NCBI GenBank assembly: GCA_001464935.1
Contig: LNEL01000043.1
Span: 56,354 to 120,353, forward strand
Source of the DNA: Gammaproteobacteria bacterium Ga0077536
GTDB taxonomy: Bacteria; Pseudomonadota; Gammaproteobacteria; Ga0077536
Direction of reading: 5' to 3'
Length of the DNA stretch: 64,000 bases
Part shown: one piece after another, positions 1-8,285 of the stretch
How the letters are laid out: each line of letters opens with the position of its first letter
How positions within the stretch are numbered: the stretch's first letter is position 1
Made by a program: the position numbers and the translations under genes
The notes under the pieces: model-generated
Databases searched by the model: none
What the model saw: only the letters and a program-made list of their open reading frames with translations
What the model was told of the DNA's origin: nothing

Positions 1-201
1 CTTCGCCATTCTCCGCTTGCCGACTCGCTGCTGATCGGCACGCCGGACACCGTCGCGCGCAAGTTCGACAGGTTCCTGGCCGAGTTTCCGTGCACGGACT
101 TCATCATGTCGACGCATTTCGCCGGCATCGATCCGAAGTTGAGCACGCGCTCGATGGAATTGTTTGCCAAAGAAGTGATGCCGGCGTTCCGCGCGCGATG
201 A
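1..201 (+). CDS. LLM class flavin-dependent oxidoreductase, C-terminal fragment (cut by window edge)
   Basis: Frame 1 is open from the first base to TGA at 199-201 and gives 66 residues. The text includes IGTPDTVARKFDRFL and ends in a helix-rich MELFAKEVMPAFR tail. This is the usual C-terminal signature of luciferase-like monooxygenases, where the IGTP/V segment precedes the last helix of the TIM barrel. Only the end is present, so cofactor and substrate cannot be judged. Another LLM gene starts 28 bases downstream on the same strand, so the two are probably co-transcribed. Confidence 0.8.
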   Translation, partial: LRHSPLADSLLIGTPDTVARKFDRFLAEFPCTDFIMSTHFAGIDPKLSTRSMELFAKEVMPAFRAR

Positions 202-229
202 GCGGCCGCCCGGACGGGAGACAGTATTG

Positions 230-1042
230 ATGCGTATCGGGGTGTTATTGCGAAACATGGGGCCGCAGTCGGCGCCGGGCCTGCTGCGGGCCTGCGCGCT
301 GCGGGCGGAGGCAGGCGGACTCGACGATCTGTGGGTGGTCGATCACATCGCGATCCCGCCCGATGACGCCGAGGGCTCGGACGGGCGCTACCTCGATCCG
401 CTGTCGACTCTCGCCCACCTCGCCGGCGTGACGACGCGCATAGGCCTCGGCGTGACGGTGCTGATCGCGCCGTATCGGCCGCCGCTGCCGACCGCCAAGG
501 TCATCGCCACCGTGCAGGAGTTGAGTGGCGGCCGCCTGCAGCTGGGTGTCGGCGTCGGCTGGATGGAAGCGGAGTTCCGCGCGCTCGGCGTCGACCGCGG
601 TCGGCGCGGCGTGCTGACCGATGAACTGCTGGCATTCATGCACGAATGCTTCGCCGACGATGAAGTCACGCGCCACGGACAGCGCTTTCTGTTCAGGCCG
701 CGACCCGTGCGTCCGCCGTTCCTGATCGGCGGCGCTGCGGCCCATGCGTTCGAACGCATCGTGTCCTACGGCGATGGCTGGATGCCGATGGACGGCAAGC
801 CGGACGCGCTGCGCGAGCCGGTGCAGGAACTGACCGCGCGCCTGCGTGACGCGGGCAAGCCCCCACCGATGGTGATTCCGCTGACCGGATTGCCGCTGGA
901 CGACCTGCCGCGCGCACGCGACCAGCTCGAAGCGCTCGCCGACATCGGCGTCACCGGCATCGTGCACGCTGGCAAGTATGCAGATGAGCGCGGGTTTGCG
1001 GAAATCGTCGACCGTCTGCGCGAAGTGACGGCCGGCGCGTGA
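230..1042 (+). CDS. LLM class F420/flavin-dependent oxidoreductase (TIGR03619-like)
   Basis: A 270-residue luciferase-like TIM-barrel protein. It opens MRIGVLLRNMGP and has the family segments LWVVDHIAIP, RIGLGVTVLI, ELSGGRLQLGVGVGW and PPFLIGGAA. The ATG at 230 is preferred over an adjacent TTG at 227 because GGGAG lies at a good distance upstream. The length suits the F420-type subgroup. Family members use reduced F420 or FMN to oxidise or reduce diverse small molecules, and the substrate is not predictable here. It follows another LLM gene by 28 bases and converges with a third at 1053, so this end of the window is an LLM cluster. Confidence 0.85.
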   Translation: MRIGVLLRNMGPQSAPGLLRACALRAEAGGLDDLWVVDHIAIPPDDAEGSDGRYLDPLSTLAHLAGVTTRIGLGVTVLIAPYRPPLPTAKVIATVQELSGGRLQLGVGVGWMEAEFRALGVDRGRRGVLTDELLAFMHECFADDEVTRHGQRFLFRPRPVRPPFLIGGAAAHAFERIVSYGDGWMPMDGKPDALREPVQELTARLRDAGKPPPMVIPLTGLPLDDLPRARDQLEALADIGVTGIVHAGKYADERGFAEIVDRLREVTAGA

Positions 1043-1052
1043 CGCGCCGACG

Positions 1053-1997
1053 TCAGCGCAGCGCGTTGATCACGTCTGCAAAGGCGTCGATGCCGGTGGC
1101 ATTCCACGGGTGCAGCATCACGCTCAGGTGATCGACGCCGGCGCGGCCGAAGTCGGTGATGCGCGCGGCGATCTCGCCGGCCTGGCCGCGCAGGGGCGCC
1201 GCGCCTGGAATCGGAAACGGCGTGTCATCGAGATTCACCGAGATCGTCGCATGACGCGTGATCGTGCCCGGATCGCGTCCGACGCGTTCGCACGCGGCCT
1301 CGATCGGCGCCCAGTGCTTCAGGAAGTCCGCCGGCGCGCTGTGGCCGAAGCCCAGCATGCAGTTCCAGTCGTCCGCGTATTGCGCCGTCAGGCGCGACAT
1401 GCGCGGCTTGCCTTCGAGCACGCCAATCATCAGCGGCGGCCCCTTGGCACGTGGGCCTTTCGGCAGCAGCTGAGCGCCGTCGACGCGATGATATTGGCCG
1501 GTCAGTGTGAGCTGCTCGCCGGCGAGCAGGCCCTTGATGATCGGCAGCGCTTCCTCGAAGCGTGCGATGCGGTGATCGAACGGATAGCCGAAGGCGCGAT
1601 GCTCGAGTTCGAAATCGCCGGCGCCGAGCCCGAGAATCACGCGCCCGTCGCTCAGATCGTCGATGGTGTCGACCATCTTCGCCAGCAGCGCCGGATTGCG
1701 GAAGCCAGCGTTCGACACCAGCGTGCCAATCTCGACGCGGGTCGTCGTGGCGGCCACCGCGGCGGCGAGGCTCCAGCATTCCCAGGCGCCGAGCCGCACG
1801 CCCGCATACTCGGGCGGGAACTCGACGCCGACGATGCGGAAGTCCGTATAGGGTTCGAAGTAGACGTGGTCGGAAATCCACACCGAATCGAAACCGACGG
1901 CCTCCGCCTGCTGCGCGAGCGTGACGACATCGCGCGCGCGCGGCGTCACGCCGTGCATGGCACCGGTCCAGGTCGGCAACAGCAGGCCGAGCTTCAT
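1053..1997 (-). CDS. LLM class flavin-dependent oxidoreductase
   Basis: A 314-residue luciferase-like protein starting MKLGLLLPTWTG, with WISDHVYFEP, RVEIGTLVSNAGFRNP, DLSDGRVILGLGAGD and PPLMIGVLEGKP in family order. The start codon overlaps the stop of the upstream CoA-transferase gene by four bases (ATGA), so the two are translationally coupled. It is the last gene of a four-gene minus-strand operon: hydrolase, VOC protein, CoA-transferase, this enzyme. That context suggests oxidation of an acyl or ring compound processed as a CoA ester. The substrate is unknown. Confidence 0.87.
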   Translation of the reverse strand: MKLGLLLPTWTGAMHGVTPRARDVVTLAQQAEAVGFDSVWISDHVYFEPYTDFRIVGVEFPPEYAGVRLGAWECWSLAAAVAATTTRVEIGTLVSNAGFRNPALLAKMVDTIDDLSDGRVILGLGAGDFELEHRAFGYPFDHRIARFEEALPIIKGLLAGEQLTLTGQYHRVDGAQLLPKGPRAKGPPLMIGVLEGKPRMSRLTAQYADDWNCMLGFGHSAPADFLKHWAPIEAACERVGRDPGTITRHATISVNLDDTPFPIPGAAPLRGQAGEIAARITDFGRAGVDHLSVMLHPWNATGIDAFADVINALR

Positions 1998-3205
1998 ACG
2001 ACGCCCGCGTCGCGCAGACGCGCGAGTTCGGCGGCATCCACGCCGAGCGCGCCGAAGACCTCGGCATTGTCGGCGCCCAGCGCCGGTGCCGCGGTGCGCA
2101 CGCGTGTCGGCGTGCGCGAGAATTTCGCGGCCGGACCCGTCAGCGGAATTTCACTGCCGTCGACGAGCGTAGTCGGCTGCAGCATGTCGCGCGCAGCCAC
2201 GTGGGGTTCCTGCGCCGCCTCGGCATAGGTGTTGACGCGGGTGACCGCGAGCCCGGCCTCGGTCCACGTGCTGCTGACCTCGGCCGTCGTGCGCGTGGCG
2301 CACCAGGCGGCCACCAGATCGTTCAGTTCGTCGCGGCGCTCCAGGCGCTCGAGCCCCTTGGCGGCGCCGAGTTCGGGGCGTCCGATCAGTCGCGACAGCA
2401 CCTTCCAGTGCGAATCGAGCAGGACGCCGCCGTAGATGTAGCCGTCGGTGCACTGGTAGCGATTGACGGGCGCGGCGAGCGAGAACTCGTTGCCCCAGCG
2501 TTTGAATGGAATGCCCAGCGCGCCGATCGTGAGATTGCCATTGCTCTGGAACAGCAGGCCGTCGGTCAGGGCGATGTCGACGTGCTGTCCTTCGCCGGTG
2601 CGCGCGCGGTGCATCAGCGCGGCCATCGCGCCGAGCGCCCCGTGCATGCCGCCGAGGTCGTCGCCGAGGAAGGTCGGCGCTTTCGTCGGCCCGCAGGACG
2701 GCTCGCCGTTCAGCGACGACCAGCCGCTGAAGTTCTGCGCTATCGGGTCGTAACCAGGGCGCGAGGACAGCGGCCCGAACTGCCCGAAGCCGCTGATCGA
2801 CACGTACACGATGTCGGGCTTCACGCGCGCGACGTCGGTGTAACCGACGCCCCACTCGTCGAAGGTGCCGGGCTTGAAGTTCTCGATGACCACATCGGCC
2901 GTGGCGCACAGCTTCAGGAACAGATCGCGGCCGGCCGGCACGCGCAGGTCCAGCGACACGCACTGTTTGTTGCGATTGACCGTTTCGTTGAATATCGACA
3001 GCTTCGAGTCCGGCACGAACGGCGGCACGCGACGCGCGATTTCGCCTTCCGGATGTTCGACCTTGATCACCTGTGCGCCGAAATCGGCAAGCAGGCAGCC
3101 GGCCATCGGCCCCGCCCAGGTGGTCGTTGCTTCGACGACCCTGATTCCGGCGAGCGGGCCAGTGAGATCATGTCGGGCCCTCGCGTAGAACGCATCACGA
3201 TCCAT
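1994..3205 (-). CDS. CaiB/BaiF family III CoA-transferase
   Basis: 403 residues, a normal length for family III CoA-transferases. It has the N-terminal GIRVVEATTTWAGPMAGCLLADFGA segment that opens the Rossmann-like domain, then EHPEGEIAR, IENFKPGTF, VSISGFGQFGP and the FLGDDLGGMHGALGAM stretch, which contains the likely catalytic aspartate. The family moves CoA between organic acids through an aspartyl-CoA thioester. The VOC gene ends 11 bases upstream, and the LLM gene overlaps the stop by four bases. The operon suggests activation of a carboxylic acid for degradation. Donor and acceptor are unknown. Confidence 0.9.
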   Translation of the reverse strand: MDRDAFYARARHDLTGPLAGIRVVEATTTWAGPMAGCLLADFGAQVIKVEHPEGEIARRVPPFVPDSKLSIFNETVNRNKQCVSLDLRVPAGRDLFLKLCATADVVIENFKPGTFDEWGVGYTDVARVKPDIVYVSISGFGQFGPLSSRPGYDPIAQNFSGWSSLNGEPSCGPTKAPTFLGDDLGGMHGALGAMAALMHRARTGEGQHVDIALTDGLLFQSNGNLTIGALGIPFKRWGNEFSLAAPVNRYQCTDGYIYGGVLLDSHWKVLSRLIGRPELGAAKGLERLERRDELNDLVAAWCATRTTAEVSSTWTEAGLAVTRVNTYAEAAQEPHVAARDMLQPTTLVDGSEIPLTGPAAKFSRTPTRVRTAAPALGADNAEVFGALGVDAAELARLRDAGVV

Positions 3206-3216
3206 GGCAGGAGGCC

Positions 3217-3612
3217 TCAGGCGCGCTGCACGAATTCAACGATGTTCTGGTCCGGGTCGCGCACCATCGCAATCGTCACGCCTGGCATCAGCTCCTGCTT
3301 CGGGATCTCGAAACTCACGCCGGCCGCCTCGCAGGCCGCACACACTTCGTCGATGTTCGCGATCTGGAACGTGAGATAGCGAAACCCGAGTTGCGCCATC
3401 AACCCGCCGGGACCGGCCGCGGGGACCTTCTTCGGATCGACGAGCTTGACGAAACTGTCACCGAAGCCCAGCCGATGCATCAGCCCGAAGGGGAGCGGCG
3501 TTTCGCCGATCTTCGTCAGGCCCAGCAGGTCGACGTAGAACGCGAGGCTCTGCTGGATGTCGCTGACGATGATGCCGATGTCGATGCACTGCTTGGCGGG
3601 TTTCATGCCCAT
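3217..3612 (-). CDS. VOC superfamily (glyoxalase/bleomycin resistance/dioxygenase fold) protein
   Basis: 131 residues beginning MGMKPAKQCIDIGIIVSD, with the VOC pattern FYVDLLGL and the C-terminal MVRDPDQNIVEFVQ, where the glutamate is a usual metal ligand. It is a single beta-alpha-beta-beta-beta double unit. The ATG at 3612 has AGGAAGGA just upstream; the open frame continues further 5' but that part overlaps the hydrolase gene and is not family-like. It sits 23 bases after the hydrolase gene and 11 before the CoA-transferase gene. VOC proteins can be isomerases, epimerases, lyases or dioxygenases; an epimerase acting on a CoA ester is one possibility. Confidence 0.82.
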   Translation of the reverse strand: MGMKPAKQCIDIGIIVSDIQQSLAFYVDLLGLTKIGETPLPFGLMHRLGFGDSFVKLVDPKKVPAAGPGGLMAQLGFRYLTFQIANIDEVCAACEAAGVSFEIPKQELMPGVTIAMVRDPDQNIVEFVQRA

Positions 3613-3635
3613 CTCGAATTCCTTCCTGCAAGGGG

Positions 3636-4502
3636 TTAGGCGCCGCCGGCCAGATGCTCGACGAACCAGTCGCGGGCGGCGCCGGCGGCTGCCGGAAATA
3701 ATGTCGTATACGGGTCGTAATGACCACCGTCGAGCAGGACGAGCCGGCTGGGCTGCCCGGCCTCGGCGAAAGCGGCACGCTGGCCGGCGTATGGGGTTTG
3801 CGTGTCGCCGGTCGCGAGGATCATCAGCAGCGGAGTTGGCGCGATGCGCGCGACGAACGCCGCGGGCTCGTAGCTCGAAATGAGTTCGAGGCTGCGCTGC
3901 GTGATGCAGTTCGGATAAGTGTCCTGCGCGCCGATGGCCTGCACCCAGTCCCAGGTCTGATCGCCCGGCCGCGCCGGCTTCGTGGTCCGCGGGGGTTCGC
4001 CGCGATAGCGCGCGTCGCGGTCCTCGGCGAATCGATGCTGCATCGCATCCCAATGCGCGTCGCCGATCCACGCGCGCAGCGTCGCGTGCCCGGCGACGAA
4101 CGGGACCTGCGCGACGACACAGCGTACGCGCCGATCGAGGGCGGCGACGGTCAGCGCGTGGCCGCCGGCGTAACTCGTGCCCCACAGGCCGATGCGCGCC
4201 GGATCGATGTCGGCCAGCGTGCGTGCATGACTGATGACGTCACGCATGTCCGCCACCTGTTGCCAGGGATCGATCTCATGGCGCGGCGTGCCGCCGCTGG
4301 CCCCGAAGTTTCGATGTTCGTAGACCAGCGCCGCGAGGCCGGCTGCGCTGAAGACCCGCGCATAGTCGAGCAGCCCCATCGCCATCGTGGCCGAGAAGCC
4401 GTGGCTCAACACCACCACCGGATGTGGCCCGGGGCCGTCGGGCCGCAGCAGCTGGCCCGCGAGTTCGATGTCACCGGCCGGGATTCGCAGTTCGTCGTGC
4501 AT
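3636..4502 (-). CDS. Alpha/beta hydrolase (dienelactone hydrolase/acetyl esterase-like)
   Basis: 288 residues from MHDELRIPAG. It has an HGF oxyanion segment (VVLSHGFSATM), YEHRNFGASGG, a G-x-S-x-G elbow in GLWGTSYAGGH (serine nucleophile) and a late LDGGHYDPY histidine. The ATG at 4502 is chosen because AAAGGAGA lies just upstream; an open extension of 27 codons crosses the divergent promoter region and looks spurious. It is the first gene of the minus-strand operon with the VOC protein, CoA-transferase and LLM oxidoreductase. It probably hydrolyses an ester or lactone intermediate; the specific substrate cannot be read. Confidence 0.85.
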   Translation of the reverse strand: MHDELRIPAGDIELAGQLLRPDGPGPHPVVVLSHGFSATMAMGLLDYARVFSAAGLAALVYEHRNFGASGGTPRHEIDPWQQVADMRDVISHARTLADIDPARIGLWGTSYAGGHALTVAALDRRVRCVVAQVPFVAGHATLRAWIGDAHWDAMQHRFAEDRDARYRGEPPRTTKPARPGDQTWDWVQAIGAQDTYPNCITQRSLELISSYEPAAFVARIAPTPLLMILATGDTQTPYAGQRAAFAEAGQPSRLVLLDGGHYDPYTTLFPAAAGAARDWFVEHLAGGA

Positions 4503-4598
4503 GCCGATTTCTCCTTTGTCAGCGGTATACTCCGGGTCCCGCGCGACGCGCAAGGCGTGTCGCAGCCTCCAGACCTCAAGCAAGCAAGAGTGGATTCA
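4503..4598. promoter_or_regulatory. Divergent promoter region between hydrolase operon and HAD gene
   Basis: This 96-base gap separates divergent starts at 4502 (minus) and 4599 (plus), so it must hold promoters for both. A TATACT hexamer at 4526-4531 on the plus strand could be a -10 element for the HAD gene, but I see no convincing -35. No clear operator palindrome was found. Confidence 0.4.
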
Positions 4599-5243
4599 AT
4601 GCAGCGCTACAAAGCGATCCTGTGGGATTTTGGCGGTGTTCTGACGACTTCGCCGTTCGACGCCTTTGCGCACTACGAAACGACGCACGGCCTGCCGCGC
4701 GACTTCATCCGGACGATCAACGCGCGCAATCACGAACACAACGCGTGGGCGCTGTTCGAATCCAGCCAGTGCACGATGGAGGAGTTCGACACCCTGTTCG
4801 AAGCCGAGTCGCGCGCCGCCGGCCATCCGATTCCGGGCCGCGTCGTGCTCGATCTGCTCGGCGGCGACGTGCGGCCGCGGATGGTCGAGGTGCTCAAACG
4901 CTGCAAGCAGGACTACCAGGTCACCTGCCTGACGAACAACATGAACATGGGCGAAGGCCCCGGCATGTGGCGTTCGCCCGAACGCGCCGCGCAGGTCGCG
5001 GAGGTGATGACGGTGTTCGACCTCGTGATCGAGTCGAGCAAGGAGGGCATGCGCAAACCGGATCCGCGCATCTATGCGCTGGCCTGCGAGCGCATGGGCG
5101 TGAACCCGGCCGAGGTCGTGTATCTCGACGATCTCGGCATCAACCTCAAACCTGCCAAGGCGCAGGGGATGACGACGATCAAGGTGACGGGTGAAGCGCA
5201 GGCGATTGCCGAGTTGTCCGCAGTGCTGGGCATCGCGCTGTAG
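4599..5243 (+). CDS. HAD-IA family hydrolase
   Basis: 214 residues starting MQRYKAILWDFGGVL. Motif I is DFGGVL, so the second motif aspartate is replaced, as in YihX- or EPHX2/ACAD10-like HAD proteins. Motif II is CLTNN, motif III is the lysine in GMRKPDPRIY, and motif IV is VVYLDDLGINLKPA. The cap region includes a MEEFDTLFEAE helix. HAD-IA members are mostly small-molecule phosphatases or dehalogenases. The gene is transcribed away from the CoA-transferase operon. ACAD10-like HAD domains occur beside acyl-CoA metabolism, which fits this setting, but the substrate is not determinable. Confidence 0.88.
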   Translation: MQRYKAILWDFGGVLTTSPFDAFAHYETTHGLPRDFIRTINARNHEHNAWALFESSQCTMEEFDTLFEAESRAAGHPIPGRVVLDLLGGDVRPRMVEVLKRCKQDYQVTCLTNNMNMGEGPGMWRSPERAAQVAEVMTVFDLVIESSKEGMRKPDPRIYALACERMGVNPAEVVYLDDLGINLKPAKAQGMTTIKVTGEAQAIAELSAVLGIAL

Positions 5244-5265
5244 TGTCAGGCGTCGGCGGCGCGCG

Positions 5266-6063
5266 TCAATGTCCGCCGAGCAGCGCTGCCGTTTTCTGCC
5301 ATAACGCCTCTGCGAACTCGGCATCCTGCGCGCGCCGCGAGGCCGCCCGTTGCCGGCAGTCACTGAAGTAGCGGCCCGTCACGCCGTAGAGCGCCGGGCT
5401 GGTCGCGACATGCAGCGAGGTCTGCGCGCCGGTGGCCAGCGGCGCGCCACCGGCGCCGAAGCCGACCCGCAGCAGCTTGGTCGCAATCACGCCGGGATGC
5501 AGCGCATTGGACGCCAGCATGGACGGTTCGTGGCGCGCCGCCAGCGCGTTGCTGAACAGCACGTTCGCGAGCTTCGAATTCGAATAGGCGCGGTAGGCAT
5601 CCCAGTCGCGGTCCATCTGCAGGTCGGCGAGATCGAGCCGCGCGCTTTCGTGCGTGCCGGAGCTGACGTTGACGACGCGCGCACCGGGCGCACGGGTCAG
5701 CAGCGGCAGCAGCCGCTGTGTCAGCAGCACGTGCGCCAGGTAGTTCACGGCGAACGTCAGCTCGAAGCCGTCGGCCGACTCCGTGCGCTGCCGGGTGTAC
5801 ACGCCGGCGTTGTTGATGAGCACGTCGAGCTGCGGCTCGTCGCGGTTCACGCGGTCCGCGAGTGTTTGCACCTCGGCCAGGCTCGCCAGATCCGCCCATA
5901 CCGGAACGGCCGTGCCGCCGGGCTGCGTCAGCGCCGCCACGGCCGCCGTCGCCCGCGCTTCATGTCGCCCGTGCACCAGCACCCGCCAGCCAAGTGCCAG
6001 CAGGCCGCGCGCCGTCTCGAGCCCGATGCCGTCAGTCGCGCCGGTCACCAATGCCGTTTTCAT
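5266..6063 (-). CDS. Short-chain dehydrogenase/reductase (retinol dehydrogenase-like)
   Basis: 265 residues with a classical SDR layout: TGATDGIGLETARGL (TGxxxGIG cofactor loop), NNAGVY, the catalytic serine in VNVSSGT, and YSNSKLAN (YxxxK). The arrangement and the SNSKLANVLF segment resemble RDH/WWOX-type SDRs that use NADP(H) with hydrophobic alcohols or ketones. It converges with the HAD gene, with 22 bases between the stops, and its upstream region carries repeat element A. Nothing in the sequence fixes the substrate. Confidence 0.9.
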   Translation of the reverse strand: MKTALVTGATDGIGLETARGLLALGWRVLVHGRHEARATAAVAALTQPGGTAVPVWADLASLAEVQTLADRVNRDEPQLDVLINNAGVYTRQRTESADGFELTFAVNYLAHVLLTQRLLPLLTRAPGARVVNVSSGTHESARLDLADLQMDRDWDAYRAYSNSKLANVLFSNALAARHEPSMLASNALHPGVIATKLLRVGFGAGGAPLATGAQTSLHVATSPALYGVTGRYFSDCRQRAASRRAQDAEFAEALWQKTAALLGGH

Positions 6064-6398
6064 GCCGTGTCCCCCGTGCTTCTTCAGTGATGTTAACCCC
6101 GAACCGCGCTGACGGGGTGCCGGCCTGGGGGGCGGTATCTGCCACCGAGAACGCCGAGAACACAGAGGAAGGAAATGAGAAGAATCGAAACAGGTCTCCC
6201 CCGGAGGCGGTCAGCGTGCCTGTCCCCACTTGCGCATCTTTTCCCCTCGGTGTTCTCTGTGTGCTCGGTGGCCATTCCCTCACCCAACCTACGCCCGCGT
6301 GCTCATCTTTGCCCGCGGTGTTCTCGGTGGCTATTCCTCCACCGCGAGCGGCGTGACGTCGTGCCGCGCACATCGGTTAAAGTGGGGGCTCCGACCCG
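6064..6398. other. 335-base divergent intergenic region holding repeat element A
   Basis: This lies between divergent starts at 6063 (SDR) and 6399 (ABC exporter). Most of it is the inverted-repeat element listed separately. The last 30 bases contain GTTAAAGT, a possible -10 element for the exporter, like the GTTAAAGT before the gene at 13242. I see no credible protein in it; the short open frames are low-complexity readings of the repeat arms. Confidence 0.6.
6141..6331. repeat. Intergenic inverted-repeat element, copy A (with extra partial arm)
   Basis: The left arm at 6141-6168 begins GCCACCGAGAAC and ends CACAGAGG. The right arm at 6245-6272 is its reverse complement at 24 of 28 positions. 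A further partial right arm, GTGTTCTCGGTGGC, lies at 6318-6331. The roughly 76-base interior is not shared with copies B (34713) and C (49243), whereas the arms are. The family looks like a dispersed intergenic palindromic repeat and encodes no protein. Confidence 0.85.
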
Positions 6399-8234
6399 AT
6401 GGTTTCGAACTTGACTGCGACCCCCGATCAGCCGCCGCCGGCCCTGCCGGACGCGCCGTTTGCATTCGTGCTGCATTTCATCCGGTACTACCTGCCGGGC
6501 GTGGCCGCCGTCGCGCTGCTCGAAGCGGGGCAGTCGACCTGCGGCATCCTGCTGCCGTACGCGATCAAGCAGATCATGGACGCGGTGACGGGTGCCCAGG
6601 CCGCGGCGACCGACGCGTGGGCGCGGGTCGAGGGCCCGCTGTGGCTGTTCGCGCTGCTGAACCTCGGCATCCTGCTGTGTTCGCGCGGCAGCGGCACGAT
6701 TCTCGTGCTGCTCGGACCGGCGCTGCGGCGGCGCATCCGGCGCGACCTGTTCAGCTACCTGCAGCACCACTCGCAGCGCTATTTCCTCGGCAACTTCGCG
6801 GGTTCGCTCGCCAACCGGATTGCGGAAACCTCGATGGGCACGGCGCAGGTGCTGTGGACCCTGATGTTCGACTTCTGGCCGTTGACGATCACCTTCATCG
6901 TGTCACTGGTCCTGCTGTCGCAGGTCAACACGATGCTGGCGCTCGTGCTCGGCGGCTGGATGGTGCTGTACGTCGGGGTCTCGTTCCTGCTGTCGAAACG
7001 CTGCCGGCGCTATGCGCGGGATTACGCCGCGGCGCGCAGCCTCGTCAGCGGCAAGATCGTCGACTCCGTCACCAACATCATGAATGCGAAGCTGTTCGCG
7101 CGGCGGGACTTCGAGCGCGAGTATCTCGAGCACTTCCTCGACTTCGAGGTCGGACGCGCGCGGCGCGTATTCTGGTTCATGGAGGCGATCCGCTGGTTCC
7201 AGTTCACCGCCGCGATGGGTCTGATGCTCGGCATCGTCGGCTACGCCATCAATCTGTGGGTCGACGGCCGGATGACGATCGGCCAGTTCGCGATGTCGGC
7301 GAGCCTGTCGTTGATCATCATCGAGCAGGCGCGCGGGCTCAGCCGGAAGTTCCTCGATTTCTTCGAATACCTCGGCAACGTCAACGACGGCGTCAGCATC
7401 ATCGTGCGGCCGCACGAGGTCGCCGACGCGCCCGCTGCGCAGGCGCTGAGCGTCAGTCGCGGTGAAATCCGCTTCGAGCACGTCGGTTTTTCCTATACCG
7501 GCGGGCGACCGGTGTTCAGCGATCTGAACCTCATGATACGCGCCGGCGAGAAGGTCGGGCTGGTCGGCTATTCCGGCAGCGGCAAGAGCACCCTGCTGAA
7601 CCTGGTGCTGCGGCTGTTCGATCTGGAGGAGGGGCGCATCCTGATCGATGACGTCGACATTGCGTCCGTCACGCAGGAAAGCCTGCGCCGGTCGATTGCG
7701 ATGATTCCGCAGGACCCGATGCTGTTCCATCGCAGCCTGCTCGAGAACATCCGCTATGGCCGTCTCGATGCCAGCGATGCCGAGGTGCACGCCGCCGCGC
7801 GCCAGGCCCACGCCGAGGAATTCATCCTGCAGACCGAGGAAGGCTATGCGTCGCTGGTCGGTGAACGCGGCGTGAAGCTGTCGGGAGGACAGCGCCAGCG
7901 CATCGCGCTCGCGCGCGCCATCCTCAAGGACTCACCGATCCTGCTGCTCGACGAGGCGACGAGCGCGCTCGACTCCATCACCGAACGCCACATCCAGGAC
8001 AGCCTGCGCTCGTTGATGCGCAACAAGACCGTGATGGTCATCGCCCATCGGCTCTCGACGCTGTCCCGTCTCGATCGCATCGTGGTTTTCCATCACGGCC
8101 GGATCATCGAGGACGGCAGCCACGAGGCACTGATCGGGGCTGACGGCCACTACGCCCGGATGTGGGCCATGCAGGCGGGTGGCTTCCTGCCGGACGACGA
8201 GGCCGTCCCCGCGGACGATGTCGAACTCGCGTGA
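6399..8234 (+). CDS. ABC exporter, fused permease and ATPase (MsbA/MDR type)
   Basis: 611 residues in the half-transporter format. Residues 1 to about 340 form a six-helix exporter domain (for example ILVLLGPALRRRIRRDLFSYL and YFLGNFAGSLANRI). The nucleotide-binding domain follows, with Walker A GYSGSGKST near 389, the ABC signature LSGGQRQRI near 493, Walker B ILLLDEATSALD near 514 and an H-loop in VIAHRLSTL. Such half-transporters dimerise and export lipids, drugs or peptides. No partner export gene adjoins it: the SDR is divergent and the DMT transporter convergent, so the cargo is unknown. Confidence 0.93.
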   Translation: MVSNLTATPDQPPPALPDAPFAFVLHFIRYYLPGVAAVALLEAGQSTCGILLPYAIKQIMDAVTGAQAAATDAWARVEGPLWLFALLNLGILLCSRGSGTILVLLGPALRRRIRRDLFSYLQHHSQRYFLGNFAGSLANRIAETSMGTAQVLWTLMFDFWPLTITFIVSLVLLSQVNTMLALVLGGWMVLYVGVSFLLSKRCRRYARDYAAARSLVSGKIVDSVTNIMNAKLFARRDFEREYLEHFLDFEVGRARRVFWFMEAIRWFQFTAAMGLMLGIVGYAINLWVDGRMTIGQFAMSASLSLIIIEQARGLSRKFLDFFEYLGNVNDGVSIIVRPHEVADAPAAQALSVSRGEIRFEHVGFSYTGGRPVFSDLNLMIRAGEKVGLVGYSGSGKSTLLNLVLRLFDLEEGRILIDDVDIASVTQESLRRSIAMIPQDPMLFHRSLLENIRYGRLDASDAEVHAAARQAHAEEFILQTEEGYASLVGERGVKLSGGQRQRIALARAILKDSPILLLDEATSALDSITERHIQDSLRSLMRNKTVMVIAHRLSTLSRLDRIVVFHHGRIIEDGSHEALIGADGHYARMWAMQAGGFLPDDEAVPADDVELA

Positions 8235-8285
8235 GTGGTGCCGGCCCTGCGCGGCGTCGTGCCCGCGCGTGCTGCACGCCCGGCG

